A stretch of DNA of 64,000 bases from Halomarinibacterium sp041392125 (GTDB taxonomy: Bacteria; Bacteroidota; Bacteroidia; Flavobacteriales; Flavobacteriaceae): positions 21,480-85,479 of the forward strand of contig JAWKMR010000012.1 in NCBI GenBank assembly GCA_041392125.1, in the 5' to 3' direction. How positions within the stretch are numbered: the stretch's first letter is position 1; the number at the start of each line of letters is the position of its first letter. Positions 17,274 through 25,940 of this stretch are shown piece after piece. The position numbers and the translations under genes were made by a program. Below the pieces are notes generated by a model. That model had not been told where the DNA came from. It was given only the letters and a program-made list of their open reading frames with translations, and did not search any database.

Positions 17274-18307
17274 TGCAACAATCTCCAAAAAAAACTAACG
17301 GTTGTCTCTGGCTTTTTGTATTTGCCCTTTTTTGTTTTGCAGGGGTCCTAATTCTTGCCGCCTTTTTAAGTATTCATTGGGCTTTAGCCTTTATAGCCTC
17401 AGGCATTGTTTCTGTTTTACTAGCAAATAAAATAGCTGGAAAACCTACTGTTGGAAGTCTTTTCAAAAATGTAGGATTCCTCTTTTTACTTATTATTGGA
17501 CTCCGTTTTTTTCTGTTATTTTTAATTGAATTTGTCACTATTCCATCTGCTGAAGAAACTACTTTTAATGTAGAAGAAGGCGTTGCTAAATCTATTATTA
17601 TTGAAGGAACTGATAGTGTTTCGGTGTACTCCAGCAATAGAATTTGGAAAGATAATTACGGCAATAATTATGAAGGAAAATTGACGGTTCGTGAAAAAGA
17701 TTTCTTACGCCTTCACCACCATATTAACTCGTATAAAGTGACAAGTTCCCCTAATTTTTGGGGAAACCTTTACGATTATATAGACCGAACCGACACGCCC
17801 AGTTTAGATTTGGTGATGACTACTTTTGAAGAAATTCATTCCCGCAAAAATCTAAATCAAATGGAATTTGCAGAAATGGTTATCTCTTGCATTCAGGATA
17901 TCCCCTATGCTTTTGTATTTCAAGAGGAGTGTTTACCCGCACAAAATTATGAAGAATCCATCCGATTAGTTCTTGAAAATTGCCCAGAATGTTGTATTGG
18001 TCATGTAAAATATGGTATTCAAAATCCGGTTTCCTTTCTTCAGAATTTAAAAGGCGATTGCGATACGCGTACCGTTTTAATTTATGCTATTTTGAAACAT
18101 TTTAACTACGATGTTGCCATATTAAATAGTGAATTTTATAGACATTCTATTATTGGGTTAAATCTTCCCGCAAAGGGCCTCTATAAAAACTACTACGGAA
18201 AAAAATATGTGGTTTGGGAAACTACGGCAAAGTATTATACAGCAGGACAACTCCCTTACAATTTTAATGATATAACCCACTGGAATGTGGTATTAACCAG
18301 TAAATAA
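17273..18307 (+). CDS. Membrane-anchored transglutaminase-like protein
   Basis: 344 residues. Three hydrophobic segments fill residues 10-90, then a soluble ~250-residue domain. That domain has the transglutaminase-like order Cys-His-Asp/Glu: LKGDCDTRTVLIYAIL near 258, EFYRHSIIGL near 287, then VVWETTAK near 315, where the third residue appears to be Glu or Thr instead of Asp. Extra cysteine pairs (CPECC near 236) precede it. Function unknown; cysteine-protease or crosslinking activity is possible. It sits 6 bp before a DUF350-like gene, and that pairing suggests a common membrane process. Confidence 0.72.
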   Translation: MQQSPKKTNGCLWLFVFALFCFAGVLILAAFLSIHWALAFIASGIVSVLLANKIAGKPTVGSLFKNVGFLFLLIIGLRFFLLFLIEFVTIPSAEETTFNVEEGVAKSIIIEGTDSVSVYSSNRIWKDNYGNNYEGKLTVREKDFLRLHHHINSYKVTSSPNFWGNLYDYIDRTDTPSLDLVMTTFEEIHSRKNLNQMEFAEMVISCIQDIPYAFVFQEECLPAQNYEESIRLVLENCPECCIGHVKYGIQNPVSFLQNLKGDCDTRTVLIYAILKHFNYDVAILNSEFYRHSIIGLNLPAKGLYKNYYGKKYVVWETTAKYYTAGQLPYNFNDITHWNVVLTSK

Positions 18308-18313
18308 AAGATT

Positions 18314-18829
18314 ATGAATAAACAACTTTTTACCCTCGCCCTTTTTGAAGTCATTCTTTCCATTATTATTACGGTGGTTATTATTTATGTTTCCTACAGC
18401 ATCTTACACAAATTGTTTTTCAGAAAAGAAGATATTAAAGGAAACAACACCGCTTTTACCGTTTTTACTTCAGGTATAATTCTAAGCATTGGGCTTATTT
18501 TAGGAGAGATTTTACCTTCTATTACTAACATTATTCGGTTGGCAACTACTCAAACCGATGCAATTGATGCGGGTATGATTATAAAATACTCAGGAATTTA
18601 CTTACTTATAGGGTTTTTAGCTGCAGTCATTATCAATGCCTCGGTGTTCTTTTTATTTTCTATACTTACCAGAGGTATTAACGAGTTTGAAGCCATTAAA
18701 AATAATAATGTGGGGGTGTCTATTTTAGTGGCCACGACATTAGTAAGTATTACTTTAATTGTGAAGGAAAGCATTGCCCTTTTAATAAGTTCTTTAATTC
18801 CTTATCCTGAAGTTTCAAATTTTATGTAA
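18314..18829 (+). CDS. DUF350-like four-helix membrane protein
   Basis: 171 residues with four transmembrane stretches (about 5-28, 50-70, 90-118, 133-158) in two similar halves. Each half carries N-x-A and GxxL-type motifs, as expected for the DUF350/UPF0719 family. No catalytic residues are apparent. It ends the operon begun at 16299 and is followed by a palindrome and a terminator. Family assignment is from pattern memory, moderately sure. Confidence 0.65.
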   Translation: MNKQLFTLALFEVILSIIITVVIIYVSYSILHKLFFRKEDIKGNNTAFTVFTSGIILSIGLILGEILPSITNIIRLATTQTDAIDAGMIIKYSGIYLLIGFLAAVIINASVFFLFSILTRGINEFEAIKNNNVGVSILVATTLVSITLIVKESIALLISSLIPYPEVSNFM

Positions 18830-18868
18830 AAGGTGTAAGGAATTTGAAAAAACACGACCAATCCTATG

Positions 18869-18905
18869 TTATGAAAAAGGGGAATTCCCCTAACTGCTTT
18901 CATAA
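18869..18905 (+). repeat. Nested inverted repeat between operon end and terminator
   Basis: A perfect 14-bp palindrome AGGGGAATTCCCCT (18878-18891) lies inside outer arms TTATGAAA (18869-18876) and TTTCATAA (18898-18905). It has no T-run of its own, so it is not an ordinary terminator. Could be a folded 3' RNA element or an operator. Confidence 0.6.
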
Positions 18906-18923
18906 TTGGTTGGTTAGTTAGTT

Positions 18924-18949
18924 GAAAGCCCCAATATTTTGGGGCTTTC
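18924..18949 (+). terminator. Rho-independent terminator after the DUF350-like gene
   Basis: Perfect 9-bp stem GAAAGCCCC / GGGGCTTTC with an 8-nt loop AATATTTT. The T-tract after it is short. It lies between convergent genes. Confidence 0.75.
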
Positions 18950-18953
18950 TTAT

Positions 18954-20249
18954 TTATACAACGGTAATAATAAAGTAATTCTTTTTCCCGCGTTGAAGCA
19001 ATACAAACTGACCATTAATGAGGTCGGTTGCAGTAATTTGAAAATCCTCTCCCACCTTTTCTTTATTTACTGAAATAGAATTTTCTTTCAACGCTCGCCG
19101 TGCTTCTCCGTTAGACTTTAAAAAGCCTGTTTTCTCAGCCAAAGCACCTATAATGTCGAGTCCGTTAGAAATTTCTGTAGCAGCAATTTCAGCTTGGGGT
19201 ACCCCTTCAAAAACATCGAGAAAGGTTTTTTCATCTAAGGATTTTAAACTTTCGGAAGTTGCATTCCCAAACAAAATTTCGGAAGCTTTTACAGCATTTT
19301 CATATTCCTCCTCACTATGAACGGTAATGGTTACTTCTTGCGCCAAACGCTTTTGAAGCAATCTAAGATGAGGCGCTTCTTTATGTTCTGCAACCAATGC
19401 TTCAATGGTTTGTTGGTCTAAAAAGGTGAAAATCTTTATATATTTCTCAGCATCTTCATCGCTGGAATTTAGCCAATACTGGTAGAATTTATAGGGAGAG
19501 GTTCTATTGGCATCCAGCCATATGTTTCCACCCTCACTTTTACCAAATTTACTGCCATCACTCTTCGTAATCAAAGGACATGTGAGTGCATAGCCCTTAC
19601 CGTTTCCTATTCTTCGAATTAACTCGGTACCGGTAGTAATGTTTCCCCATTGGTCGCTCCCACCCATTTGCAAAGTGCAATGTTGTGATTTGTATAAATG
19701 AAGAAAATCGTAGCCTTGCACTAATTGGTAAGTAAATTCGGTAAAAGACATCCCTTCGCTGGCTTCTCCGGAAATTCTATTTTTTACCGAATCCTTAGCC
19801 ATCATATAATTTACGGTAATGTGTTTACCCACATCACGAATAAAATCCAGAAAACTAAATTCCTTCATCCAGTCGTAATTATTTACCATCACTGCTTGGT
19901 TTTCGGCTCCGGAAGAAAAATCTAAAAATTGCCCTAATTGGTTCTTTACACATTCTTGATTATGGCGTAGTGTTTTTTCATCCAATAAATTACGTTCAGT
20001 GGACTTTCCGGAAGGGTCTCCAATCATTCCTGTGGCACCACCAACTAATGCAAAAGGTTTATGACCGCACCGCTGAAAAAAAGCCAATAACATAATGGGT
20101 ACCAAATTACCTATATGCAGCGAGTCTGCTGTTGGGTCAAAACCTACATAGGCACTGCGCATAGCCTCGTTTAAATGGTCTTCGGTTTCGGGCATTACGT
20201 CATGAATCATTCCTCGCCAAGTGAGCTCTTCTACAAAATTTTTAAGCAT
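18954..20249 (-). CDS. tyrS: Tyrosyl-tRNA synthetase
   Basis: Class Ic synthetase, 431 residues. The HIGH-type motif is LHIGNLVP near 40-47, the second signature KFGKSEGGNIW near 233, the tyrosine-binding region contains QGYDFLHL, and a C-terminal S4 RNA-binding domain begins near 360. The start is the ATG at 20247-20249: 21 extra codons upstream would cross the promoter element TATCTTTG (20266-20273) and lack similarity to the family. Monocistronic. Confidence 0.96.
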   Translation of the reverse strand: MLKNFVEELTWRGMIHDVMPETEDHLNEAMRSAYVGFDPTADSLHIGNLVPIMLLAFFQRCGHKPFALVGGATGMIGDPSGKSTERNLLDEKTLRHNQECVKNQLGQFLDFSSGAENQAVMVNNYDWMKEFSFLDFIRDVGKHITVNYMMAKDSVKNRISGEASEGMSFTEFTYQLVQGYDFLHLYKSQHCTLQMGGSDQWGNITTGTELIRRIGNGKGYALTCPLITKSDGSKFGKSEGGNIWLDANRTSPYKFYQYWLNSSDEDAEKYIKIFTFLDQQTIEALVAEHKEAPHLRLLQKRLAQEVTITVHSEEEYENAVKASEILFGNATSESLKSLDEKTFLDVFEGVPQAEIAATEISNGLDIIGALAEKTGFLKSNGEARRALKENSISVNKEKVGEDFQITATDLINGQFVLLQRGKKNYFIITVV

Positions 20250-20265
20250 AATCGTTAATTTGCCG

Positions 20266-20273
20266 CAAAGATA
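20266..20273 (-). promoter_or_regulatory. -7 promoter element of tyrS
   Basis: Minus-strand TATCTTTG, full consensus, 17 bp ahead of the ATG. The terminator of the next gene upstream (20291-20324) overlaps the expected -33 region. Confidence 0.7.
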
Positions 20274-20290
20274 ATGGGATAGGGGAAAAC

Positions 20291-20324
20291 AAAAAAGGAA
20301 TTCTCTTTGCAAGAATCCTTTTTA
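20291..20324 (-). terminator. Rho-independent terminator of the LRR/T9SS gene
   Basis: On the minus strand, arms GGATTCT and AGAATTCC pair with one bulged T, flanked by an A-run before and a T6 run after. It lies 20 bp past the stop of the 20344-21492 gene. Confidence 0.7.
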
Positions 20325-20343
20325 AGATTTACAACATAAATTA

Positions 20344-21492
20344 TTATAGCTTGATTACTTTTTTAACTAAATTCCCTTCGTTAGTATCCAGTTGAATAAT
20401 TAGTAACCCCGACGGGAGTGTGGCTATAGAAATTTCATTTAAATTTTCTGAGACCTCAAGAAGTTTATTCCCTAAAACAGAAAAGACAGATATTTTTTTT
20501 AGGTCTACCGGAGACACAACCTTAAGAACATCTATTGCAGGATTAGGATATAATTTAATAATAGGAGTACTATTTGACAATACTGATAAGTTGCAATTCA
20601 GCGCATATTCTGTTGCTATGTCTTTTACCCAATTACTTTGCGAATATGAATATTCAGGATTATCTACTTCTATGCAGCTAAGGGTTGGGTTTTGTTCGCT
20701 ATTGAAGTAAATAACTGCATCATTGGTTCCTGTTTTAAAATTTAATTCGTGCAAAAGATTATTTCTACAAACTAAATTTGTGAGGGCTTGATTAGCTGCT
20801 AGATTTAAATTCTCCATTAGATTATAGGAGCAGTCTAAAAAATGTAATTGTACGTTTTGAGAAACATCAATACTAGATAGGAAGTTGTTGTTCAAATACA
20901 ATTTCTCTAAAGCCGTATTTTGAGAAACATCTATGGTTGATAACTTATTAGAACTTATATTTAAGTTTTTGAGCAGGGTGTTTTGGGAGACATCAATAGT
21001 TTCAAAATAATTGTAGGTACACCACCATCGTTCCAAAAGTAGATTTTGTGTAAGATCTAAATTTGTAAGGAGATTAAAGTCGCAATTGATAATTCGTAAT
21101 TGTGTATTTTGCGTTACATTTATATCCACTAAGTCATTAAAAAAGCAATTAATTTCTTCCAGTGCTGGATTTTGAGAAAAATCTAAGTTTGTTAGTAAAT
21201 TTTGACTACAATTAATACGTTTCAAATTCAAAAAAGCTTCAATTCCTTCCAAAGATTGAATCTCTTCTGCCCTTACTATGAGATTTTCTACAACTTCAGC
21301 TTCAGAAACTTCAATTTTACCATTATCATTTAAATCGACATCTTCTTCAGGAATTCCATCTCCATCAACATCTACACAATTTAAATTTATAAGGGTATTT
21401 TTAAAATTCACATCAGGAATAAAAACAATTTGTGCCTTCAAAAAAGAAGCCCAAAGAAAGCACATGATAGCAAAAACATTTGCTTTAGACAT
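20344..21492 (-). CDS. Secreted leucine-rich-repeat protein with T9SS sorting domain
   Basis: 382 residues. Signal peptide ends near residue 20 (ASFLKAQ). Residues 40-62 hold an Asp-rich EF-hand/dockerin-like calcium loop (DVDGDGIPEEDVDLNDNGKI). Eight tandem 21-residue leucine-rich repeats run from about 89 to 256 with the pattern L..I.CS.N.L..LD.SQN, several ending in DVSQN. A C-terminal T9SS domain follows (LYPNPAIDVLKV, FSVLGNKLLE, LPSGLLIIQL). Probably a cell-surface binding or adhesion protein; the ligand is unknown. Confidence 0.85.
   Translation of the reverse strand: MSKANVFAIMCFLWASFLKAQIVFIPDVNFKNTLINLNCVDVDGDGIPEEDVDLNDNGKIEVSEAEVVENLIVRAEEIQSLEGIEAFLNLKRINCSQNLLTNLDFSQNPALEEINCFFNDLVDINVTQNTQLRIINCDFNLLTNLDLTQNLLLERWWCTYNYFETIDVSQNTLLKNLNISSNKLSTIDVSQNTALEKLYLNNNFLSSIDVSQNVQLHFLDCSYNLMENLNLAANQALTNLVCRNNLLHELNFKTGTNDAVIYFNSEQNPTLSCIEVDNPEYSYSQSNWVKDIATEYALNCNLSVLSNSTPIIKLYPNPAIDVLKVVSPVDLKKISVFSVLGNKLLEVSENLNEISIATLPSGLLIIQLDTNEGNLVKKVIKL
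20725..21228 (-). repeat. Eight 63-bp repeats coding LRR units
   Basis: Period of 21 codons inside the LRR gene. The protein repeats are clear, but the DNA copies have diverged, so this is an old duplication with no recent slippage. Confidence 0.75.
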
Positions 21493-21592
21493 AATTTTTC
21501 TTTTATAGCATTTTAAATATACATATTTATTATTAATTAATATTTATGCAGAAGAGGATTATTTTTAAGCAAGGAACTTGTACTTTAGCTTT

Positions 21593-22594
21593 ATGATTTT
21601 AGTTACTGGGGGTACTGGTTTGGTTGGGGCACATTTGCTCTATAATCTGCTTTTGGAACACCCAACAATAAGAGCTACACATCGTAAAGGGAGTGACTTA
21701 GCCTCGGTAAAAAAGGTCTTTTCTTATTATACGAAAGATGTGGATACCTTGTTTCAAAAAATTGATTGGGTAGAAGCAAACATTACAGAACTCCCGGCTT
21801 TAGCTAACGTTTTTAAAAATATTACCCACGTGTATCATTGCGCTGCTTTTATCAATTTTAACCCCAAACATTATTACGCTTTAAAAAAAGCAAATATTGA
21901 AGGTACGGCCAATGTAGTAAACCTTTGTATTGAAAACGGGGTAAAAAAATTATGCTACGTAAGCTCTATAGCTACTTTAGGGAAAGGTTTTGAAGGTCAG
22001 CTTATTACAGAAGAAAATGACTGGAATCCAGAAGACAATAACAGTGTATATTCTATAACAAAATATGGCGCCGAAATGGAAGTTTGGCGTGGCACTCAGG
22101 AAGGGTTGGAAGCCGTTATTGTAAATCCCGGAGTCATCTTGGGAGAAGGATATTGGCATTCCGGCAGTGGAATTTTAATTAAAAGGGTGGCTAAGGGAAT
22201 TCGTTTTTATACCCATGGAAGTACCGGTTTTGTTGATATAAAAGATGTGGTAAAAGCCATGATTGCCTTAATGAATAGCTCGCTTAAAAATGAAAAATAT
22301 ATATTGGTTGGAAACTCATTAACCTATAAAGAATTTATCACCAAACTATCGGAAGAGTTTGGAAATAAACCTCCTTCAAAATCTATTTCAAAAGGGGTTT
22401 TACTATTTTTAAGTAATCTGGATTGGCTTTCAAGTAAGCTATTTAAAACCAAAAGAAGTTTATTAAAAGCAACCGTAAATTCTTTATTTACCCACTCTAA
22501 ATACGATACTTCAAAAATAGAAACAGCATTGTCTTTTCAGTTTACTCCGTTTGAAGAAACGCTTCGCAGGATTGTAAAAAATTATACGAACTAA
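21593..22594 (+). CDS. NAD(P)-dependent epimerase/dehydratase (extended SDR)
   Basis: 333 residues of the extended short-chain dehydrogenase family. The NAD motif TGGTGLVGAHL lies at residues 5-15. The catalytic YxxxK is in VYSITKYGAEME near 155-166, with the upstream Ser in CYVSSIATLG. VNPGVILGEGYW is the typical substrate-loop region. The substrate (nucleotide sugar, or a dihydroflavonol-reductase-like ketone) cannot be told. The start is the ATG at 21593, since a TTG at 21578 lies against a promoter-like TACTTTAG (21581-21588). Converges on the DUF4296 gene with a 4-bp overlap. Confidence 0.85.
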   Translation: MILVTGGTGLVGAHLLYNLLLEHPTIRATHRKGSDLASVKKVFSYYTKDVDTLFQKIDWVEANITELPALANVFKNITHVYHCAAFINFNPKHYYALKKANIEGTANVVNLCIENGVKKLCYVSSIATLGKGFEGQLITEENDWNPEDNNSVYSITKYGAEMEVWRGTQEGLEAVIVNPGVILGEGYWHSGSGILIKRVAKGIRFYTHGSTGFVDIKDVVKAMIALMNSSLKNEKYILVGNSLTYKEFITKLSEEFGNKPPSKSISKGVLLFLSNLDWLSSKLFKTKRSLLKATVNSLFTHSKYDTSKIETALSFQFTPFEETLRRIVKNYTN

Positions 22595-23037
22595 TTTTGA
22601 GCCGGAGGAATTTGAAATTCAACCAAAGAATCTTTTCCCTTTTTTCGTTGTTCCCTTAAAGTATCTAAACTGTCTTTTACAATCTTTGCTTCTTTTATAA
22701 TTAAGGTGTCTATTTCGGCTTTTTGAACCATTAAGCGTTCTTCTACTGCTTTTAGAATAGCAATATATTCATTTAATTGAGAAGCATAATAGGCATTGCT
22801 TTGCACAAATTGGAGACTATCGATATCAAATTTCTTGTAAATTAAGGAATCCAAGTCTACAATTTCATCTCTTAACGTCTTATAGTTAATACTTCGGGCA
22901 GCATTTCCTGTGTAAGACTCGACTAAAATCGAAACCATTTTATCTTTAGGTATCAAATTTTCAGGTTTTACAGGACGTTTTACATCTTGACAACCCAATA
23001 AAAAAATTCCAAAAAATAAATATGCTAAAAATTTCAT
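22591..23037 (-). CDS. DUF4296-type lipoprotein
   Basis: 148 residues. Signal peptide with lipobox LFFGIFLLGC (Cys16), then the conserved P-x-x-LI-x-x-x-KM-x-x-IL-x-ES segment near 28-42 and a long charged helical C-terminal part. Matches the Bacteroidota DUF4296 family of unknown function. Its start overlaps the dihydroorotase-like stop by 4 bp, and in this group the family commonly follows that gene. Function unknown. Confidence 0.8.
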   Translation of the reverse strand: MKFLAYLFFGIFLLGCQDVKRPVKPENLIPKDKMVSILVESYTGNAARSINYKTLRDEIVDLDSLIYKKFDIDSLQFVQSNAYYASQLNEYIAILKAVEERLMVQKAEIDTLIIKEAKIVKDSLDTLREQRKKGKDSLVEFQIPPAQN

Positions 23038-24377
23038 CCTCTGTTAAATGTTAATCGTTGTCCGTGGGTTCTATTTGGAAATTTACCATTTTCATAGGCA
23101 ATATGTCCGTTAACAAAGGTATAGCGCACACGCGATTTAAATACAGTTCCTTCAAAAGGAGACCAGCCACAATGGTATAAAATATTATCCTTATTAACTA
23201 CCCAAGGAGCATTAAGATCTACCAAAACCAAATCTGCCTTATAGCCTTTGCGTATATAGCCACGATCTTTAATTTGAAACAAAACAGCCGGATTGTGTGC
23301 AAATTTCTCTACAATTTTTTCTATAGAAATTACTCCTTTGTGATACATTTCCAGCAGTGCCACAAGCGCATGTTGCACTAAAGGACCTCCCGAAGGAGCC
23401 TTAGTATATACTTGATTTTTTTCTTCTAAAGTGTGGGGCGCATGATCGGTAGCAATAACATCGATGCGATCGTCTAATAGCGCTTTCCAGAGTCCGTCTT
23501 TATCCTTTTGGGTCTTTACGGCAGGATTCCACTTAATTTTGGAACCTTTTGTTTTGTAATCTTCATCGGTAAACCAAAGGTGATGAATGCATACCTCGGA
23601 CGTAATTTTTTTATCAGCTAAGTGTTTCTTTTTACTGAAAAGATGTGTTTCTTTTTCGGTAGAAAGATGAAATACATGCAATCTGGCCCCTGTTTTTTCG
23701 GCAAGTTTAATGGCTTTTGAAGAAGAGATATAACACGCTTCTTCACTTCGAATAACCGGATGCAAAGTTATTGGAATATCATCTCCAAATTCGGCTTTAT
23801 ACTTTTCCAGGTTATTTTTTATCGTAGTTTCATCTTCGCAATGTGCCGAAATTAAAAGCTTAGTATTGCTAAATATTTTCTCCAAAACTTTAATATCGTC
23901 CACAAGCATATCACCAGTCGATGATCCCAAAAATAATTTCAATCCGGCCACTTTGGTTTCGTCTACTTTTAAAATCTCTTCCAGATTATGATTGGTTCCA
24001 CCAAACATAAAGGAATAATTGGCCCAGGAAGTTTCGGCGGCTCTGGCAAATTTTTCTTCCAGTAAATTAATAGTGGTCGCTTGAGGGACCGTGTTTGGCA
24101 TTTCAATAAAGGAGGTAATTCCGCCTGCGACCGCTGCTCTCGATTCACTTTCAATAGTAGCTTTGTGGGTAAGCCCGGGCTCCCGAAAATGTACCTGGTC
24201 ATCAATCATCCCCGGAAGGAGGTAAAGACCATCGGCTTCAATGACTTTGGTTTCTGAAGATTTACTGCTAATGCTCTCCCCAATTTCTGAAATACAATCA
24301 TTTTCAATAAGTACATCTCCATTGAAAATTTTTCCTTCGTTTACAATATTGGCATTTTTAATTAATACCGTCTTCAT
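23034..24377 (-). CDS. Dihydroorotase-family amidohydrolase with altered first metal motif
   Basis: 447 residues, class I dihydroorotase type. Present are a carboxylatable Lys in AGLKLFLGSSTG near 147, His in ISAHCED near 177, His in HVFHLSTEKE near 233 and catalytic Asp in IATDHAPHT near 313. The usual first motif HxH reads DDQVHFREPG at 59-68, so the first metal-ligand His is Gln61. This may be a functional one-metal variant or a non-catalytic homologue; pyrimidine synthesis is therefore probable but not proven. Middle gene of the glycosyltransferase/dihydroorotase/DUF4296 operon with 1-bp and 4-bp overlaps. Confidence 0.85.
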   Translation of the reverse strand: MKTVLIKNANIVNEGKIFNGDVLIENDCISEIGESISSKSSETKVIEADGLYLLPGMIDDQVHFREPGLTHKATIESESRAAVAGGITSFIEMPNTVPQATTINLLEEKFARAAETSWANYSFMFGGTNHNLEEILKVDETKVAGLKLFLGSSTGDMLVDDIKVLEKIFSNTKLLISAHCEDETTIKNNLEKYKAEFGDDIPITLHPVIRSEEACYISSSKAIKLAEKTGARLHVFHLSTEKETHLFSKKKHLADKKITSEVCIHHLWFTDEDYKTKGSKIKWNPAVKTQKDKDGLWKALLDDRIDVIATDHAPHTLEEKNQVYTKAPSGGPLVQHALVALLEMYHKGVISIEKIVEKFAHNPAVLFQIKDRGYIRKGYKADLVLVDLNAPWVVNKDNILYHCGWSPFEGTVFKSRVRYTFVNGHIAYENGKFPNRTHGQRLTFNRG

Positions 24378-25108
24378 TATATTTCTAATGTTTTAAATAC
24401 ACTTTTTAGCTTCATTTTAATCACCCCAAAAATGGCTTCAGAAATGATTCCTTTACTCATTTTGGACTCTCCTTTGGTTCTATCTGTAAATATTACCGGC
24501 ACTTCCACTATTTTAAACTTACTCAGATAGGCTTTGTATTTCATTTCAATTTGAAACGCATACCCCATAAATTTAATTTTATCGAGGTTAATTTTTTCTA
24601 ACACTGCACGGCGATAGCAAATAAATCCTGCAGTGGTATCATAAATGTTCATTCGGGTAATAAAACGTACATATTTTGAGGCAAACCAAGACATCAACAC
24701 TCTGCTCATAGGCCAATTTACCACATTTACTCCCGTAATATACCGTGACCCAATAGCAACATCATTTCCATCCTTATGACAGGCATTATACAAACGTATA
24801 AGGTCGTTTGGGTTATGCGAAAAGTCTGCATCCATTTCAAAAATATACTCGTAGTCTCTTGCAATAGCCCAAGTAAAGCCTAAAATATAGGCGCTTCCAA
24901 GGCCTAATTTTCCCTCTCTTTCTTGTAAAAAAAGCCTATTGGGAAATTCGTTCATTAACTCTTTTACCTTCAGAGCCGTTAAGTCTGGAGAATGGTCATC
25001 AATGACTACCACATGAAATTGCTTTTGTAACGAAAAAATATTCCGAAGAATCTTTTCGATGTTGTCTATTTCATTGTACGTGGGTATCACTACAACAGCA
25101 TGATTCAT
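24377..25108 (-). CDS. Polyprenol monophosphomannose synthase-like GT2 glycosyltransferase
   Basis: 243 residues, GT-A fold. VVIPTYNEIDNIEKIL near 5-20, VVIDDHSPDLT near 35, the metal-binding DADFSHNP near 91-98, and FICYRRAVLEKI near 160 match dolichyl/polyprenyl-phosphate mannose synthases. The C-terminus is basic, with no transmembrane helix. The enzyme loads a sugar onto a lipid carrier for later transfer outside the membrane. The start at ATG 25106-25108 is favoured over an in-frame TTG at 25124-25126 that is part of the promoter element. Confidence 0.88.
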   Translation of the reverse strand: MNHAVVVIPTYNEIDNIEKILRNIFSLQKQFHVVVIDDHSPDLTALKVKELMNEFPNRLFLQEREGKLGLGSAYILGFTWAIARDYEYIFEMDADFSHNPNDLIRLYNACHKDGNDVAIGSRYITGVNVVNWPMSRVLMSWFASKYVRFITRMNIYDTTAGFICYRRAVLEKINLDKIKFMGYAFQIEMKYKAYLSKFKIVEVPVIFTDRTKGESKMSKGIISEAIFGVIKMKLKSVFKTLEI

Positions 25109-25123
25109 GCGCCTGCTTTTGGG

Positions 25124-25131
25124 CAAATGTA
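25124..25131 (-). promoter_or_regulatory. -7 promoter element of the GT2/dihydroorotase/DUF4296 operon
   Basis: Minus-strand TACATTTG, full consensus; 15 bp before the ATG at 25108, and it contains the rejected TTG. Confidence 0.65.
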
Positions 25132-25273
25132 CCTCTTTTTTAAAGATTGGAAATAGAGTTAAAACAGCATTTAAGAAAAATTTATAAAAAGATGAATGGG
25201 TTTATTTCTTCCATACTGTATCAAAATAGTTTAAATTTCCAGTACTTTTATCACTCCCTTTTTCAATGACACT

Positions 25274-25918
25274 ATGGAGCCAAGATGGGTCGTAAATCAA
25301 GATTGGATTGTTCTCATTTTATTGGGTATTTTCATGCTTTTGGCAATTCTAAAAGCACGGTTTCCCCGAAGATTTCACGAATTTTTATTGTTGCCTATTA
25401 CCGATAAGTATTTTAACTTGGAAGGGAAAAATACCGGAGTAACCCATCCCTTTAGCCTTCTGCTATTTCTAGTACAGGCTATTTCGTTTTCGTTGTTTAT
25501 TAGTCTTTTTTTGGCTATTAGAAAAGAGCAAACCTCTCCTACTTTTTTATTATTCATTCAAGTATTTACAGGATTTACCCTTGTTATTCTGGCTAAATAT
25601 TACATAGAAAAGTTAATCGCCCATATTCTGGATATTGAAAAATCATTAGCCGATTACTTTTATAAAAAACTTAGTTATATCAATTTGTTTTCCATCATGC
25701 TCCTTGGCATTAATCTCATTTTTTATTTTGTACACACTTTAGGGGCTTCTGTTTTTTATATTTTTTGTATTGGTTTCGGGTTTTTATATTTTATAACGCT
25801 ACTTTCCAGCTTCCGAAAAAACACCAACCTAATTTTAGGGAATTTCTTCTATTTTATTTTATATCTTTGCGCACTTGAAATTGCACCGTATGTGATACTG
25901 TATAAATTAGTTGTGTAA
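25274..25918 (+). CDS. DUF4271-type membrane protein
   Basis: 214 residues with six to seven hydrophobic helices. The conserved FPRRFHEFLLLPITDKYF stretch (about 31-48) and the spacing of helices fit DUF4271, a Bacteroidota-only family of unknown function. It precedes hemD by 22 bp, the usual arrangement in this family of bacteria. That neighbourhood hints at a membrane role tied to tetrapyrrole synthesis, but nothing in the sequence shows it. Confidence 0.78.
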   Translation: MEPRWVVNQDWIVLILLGIFMLLAILKARFPRRFHEFLLLPITDKYFNLEGKNTGVTHPFSLLLFLVQAISFSLFISLFLAIRKEQTSPTFLLFIQVFTGFTLVILAKYYIEKLIAHILDIEKSLADYFYKKLSYINLFSIMLLGINLIFYFVHTLGASVFYIFCIGFGFLYFITLLSSFRKNTNLILGNFFYFILYLCALEIAPYVILYKLVV

Positions 25919-25940
25919 TTCAGGATAAAAAATATAGCTT

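Noticed and set aside
20725..21228. 63-bp periodic region considered as a satellite or CRISPR-like array
   Set aside because: The period matches 21-residue leucine-rich repeats of the coding frame and the DNA copies are diverged.
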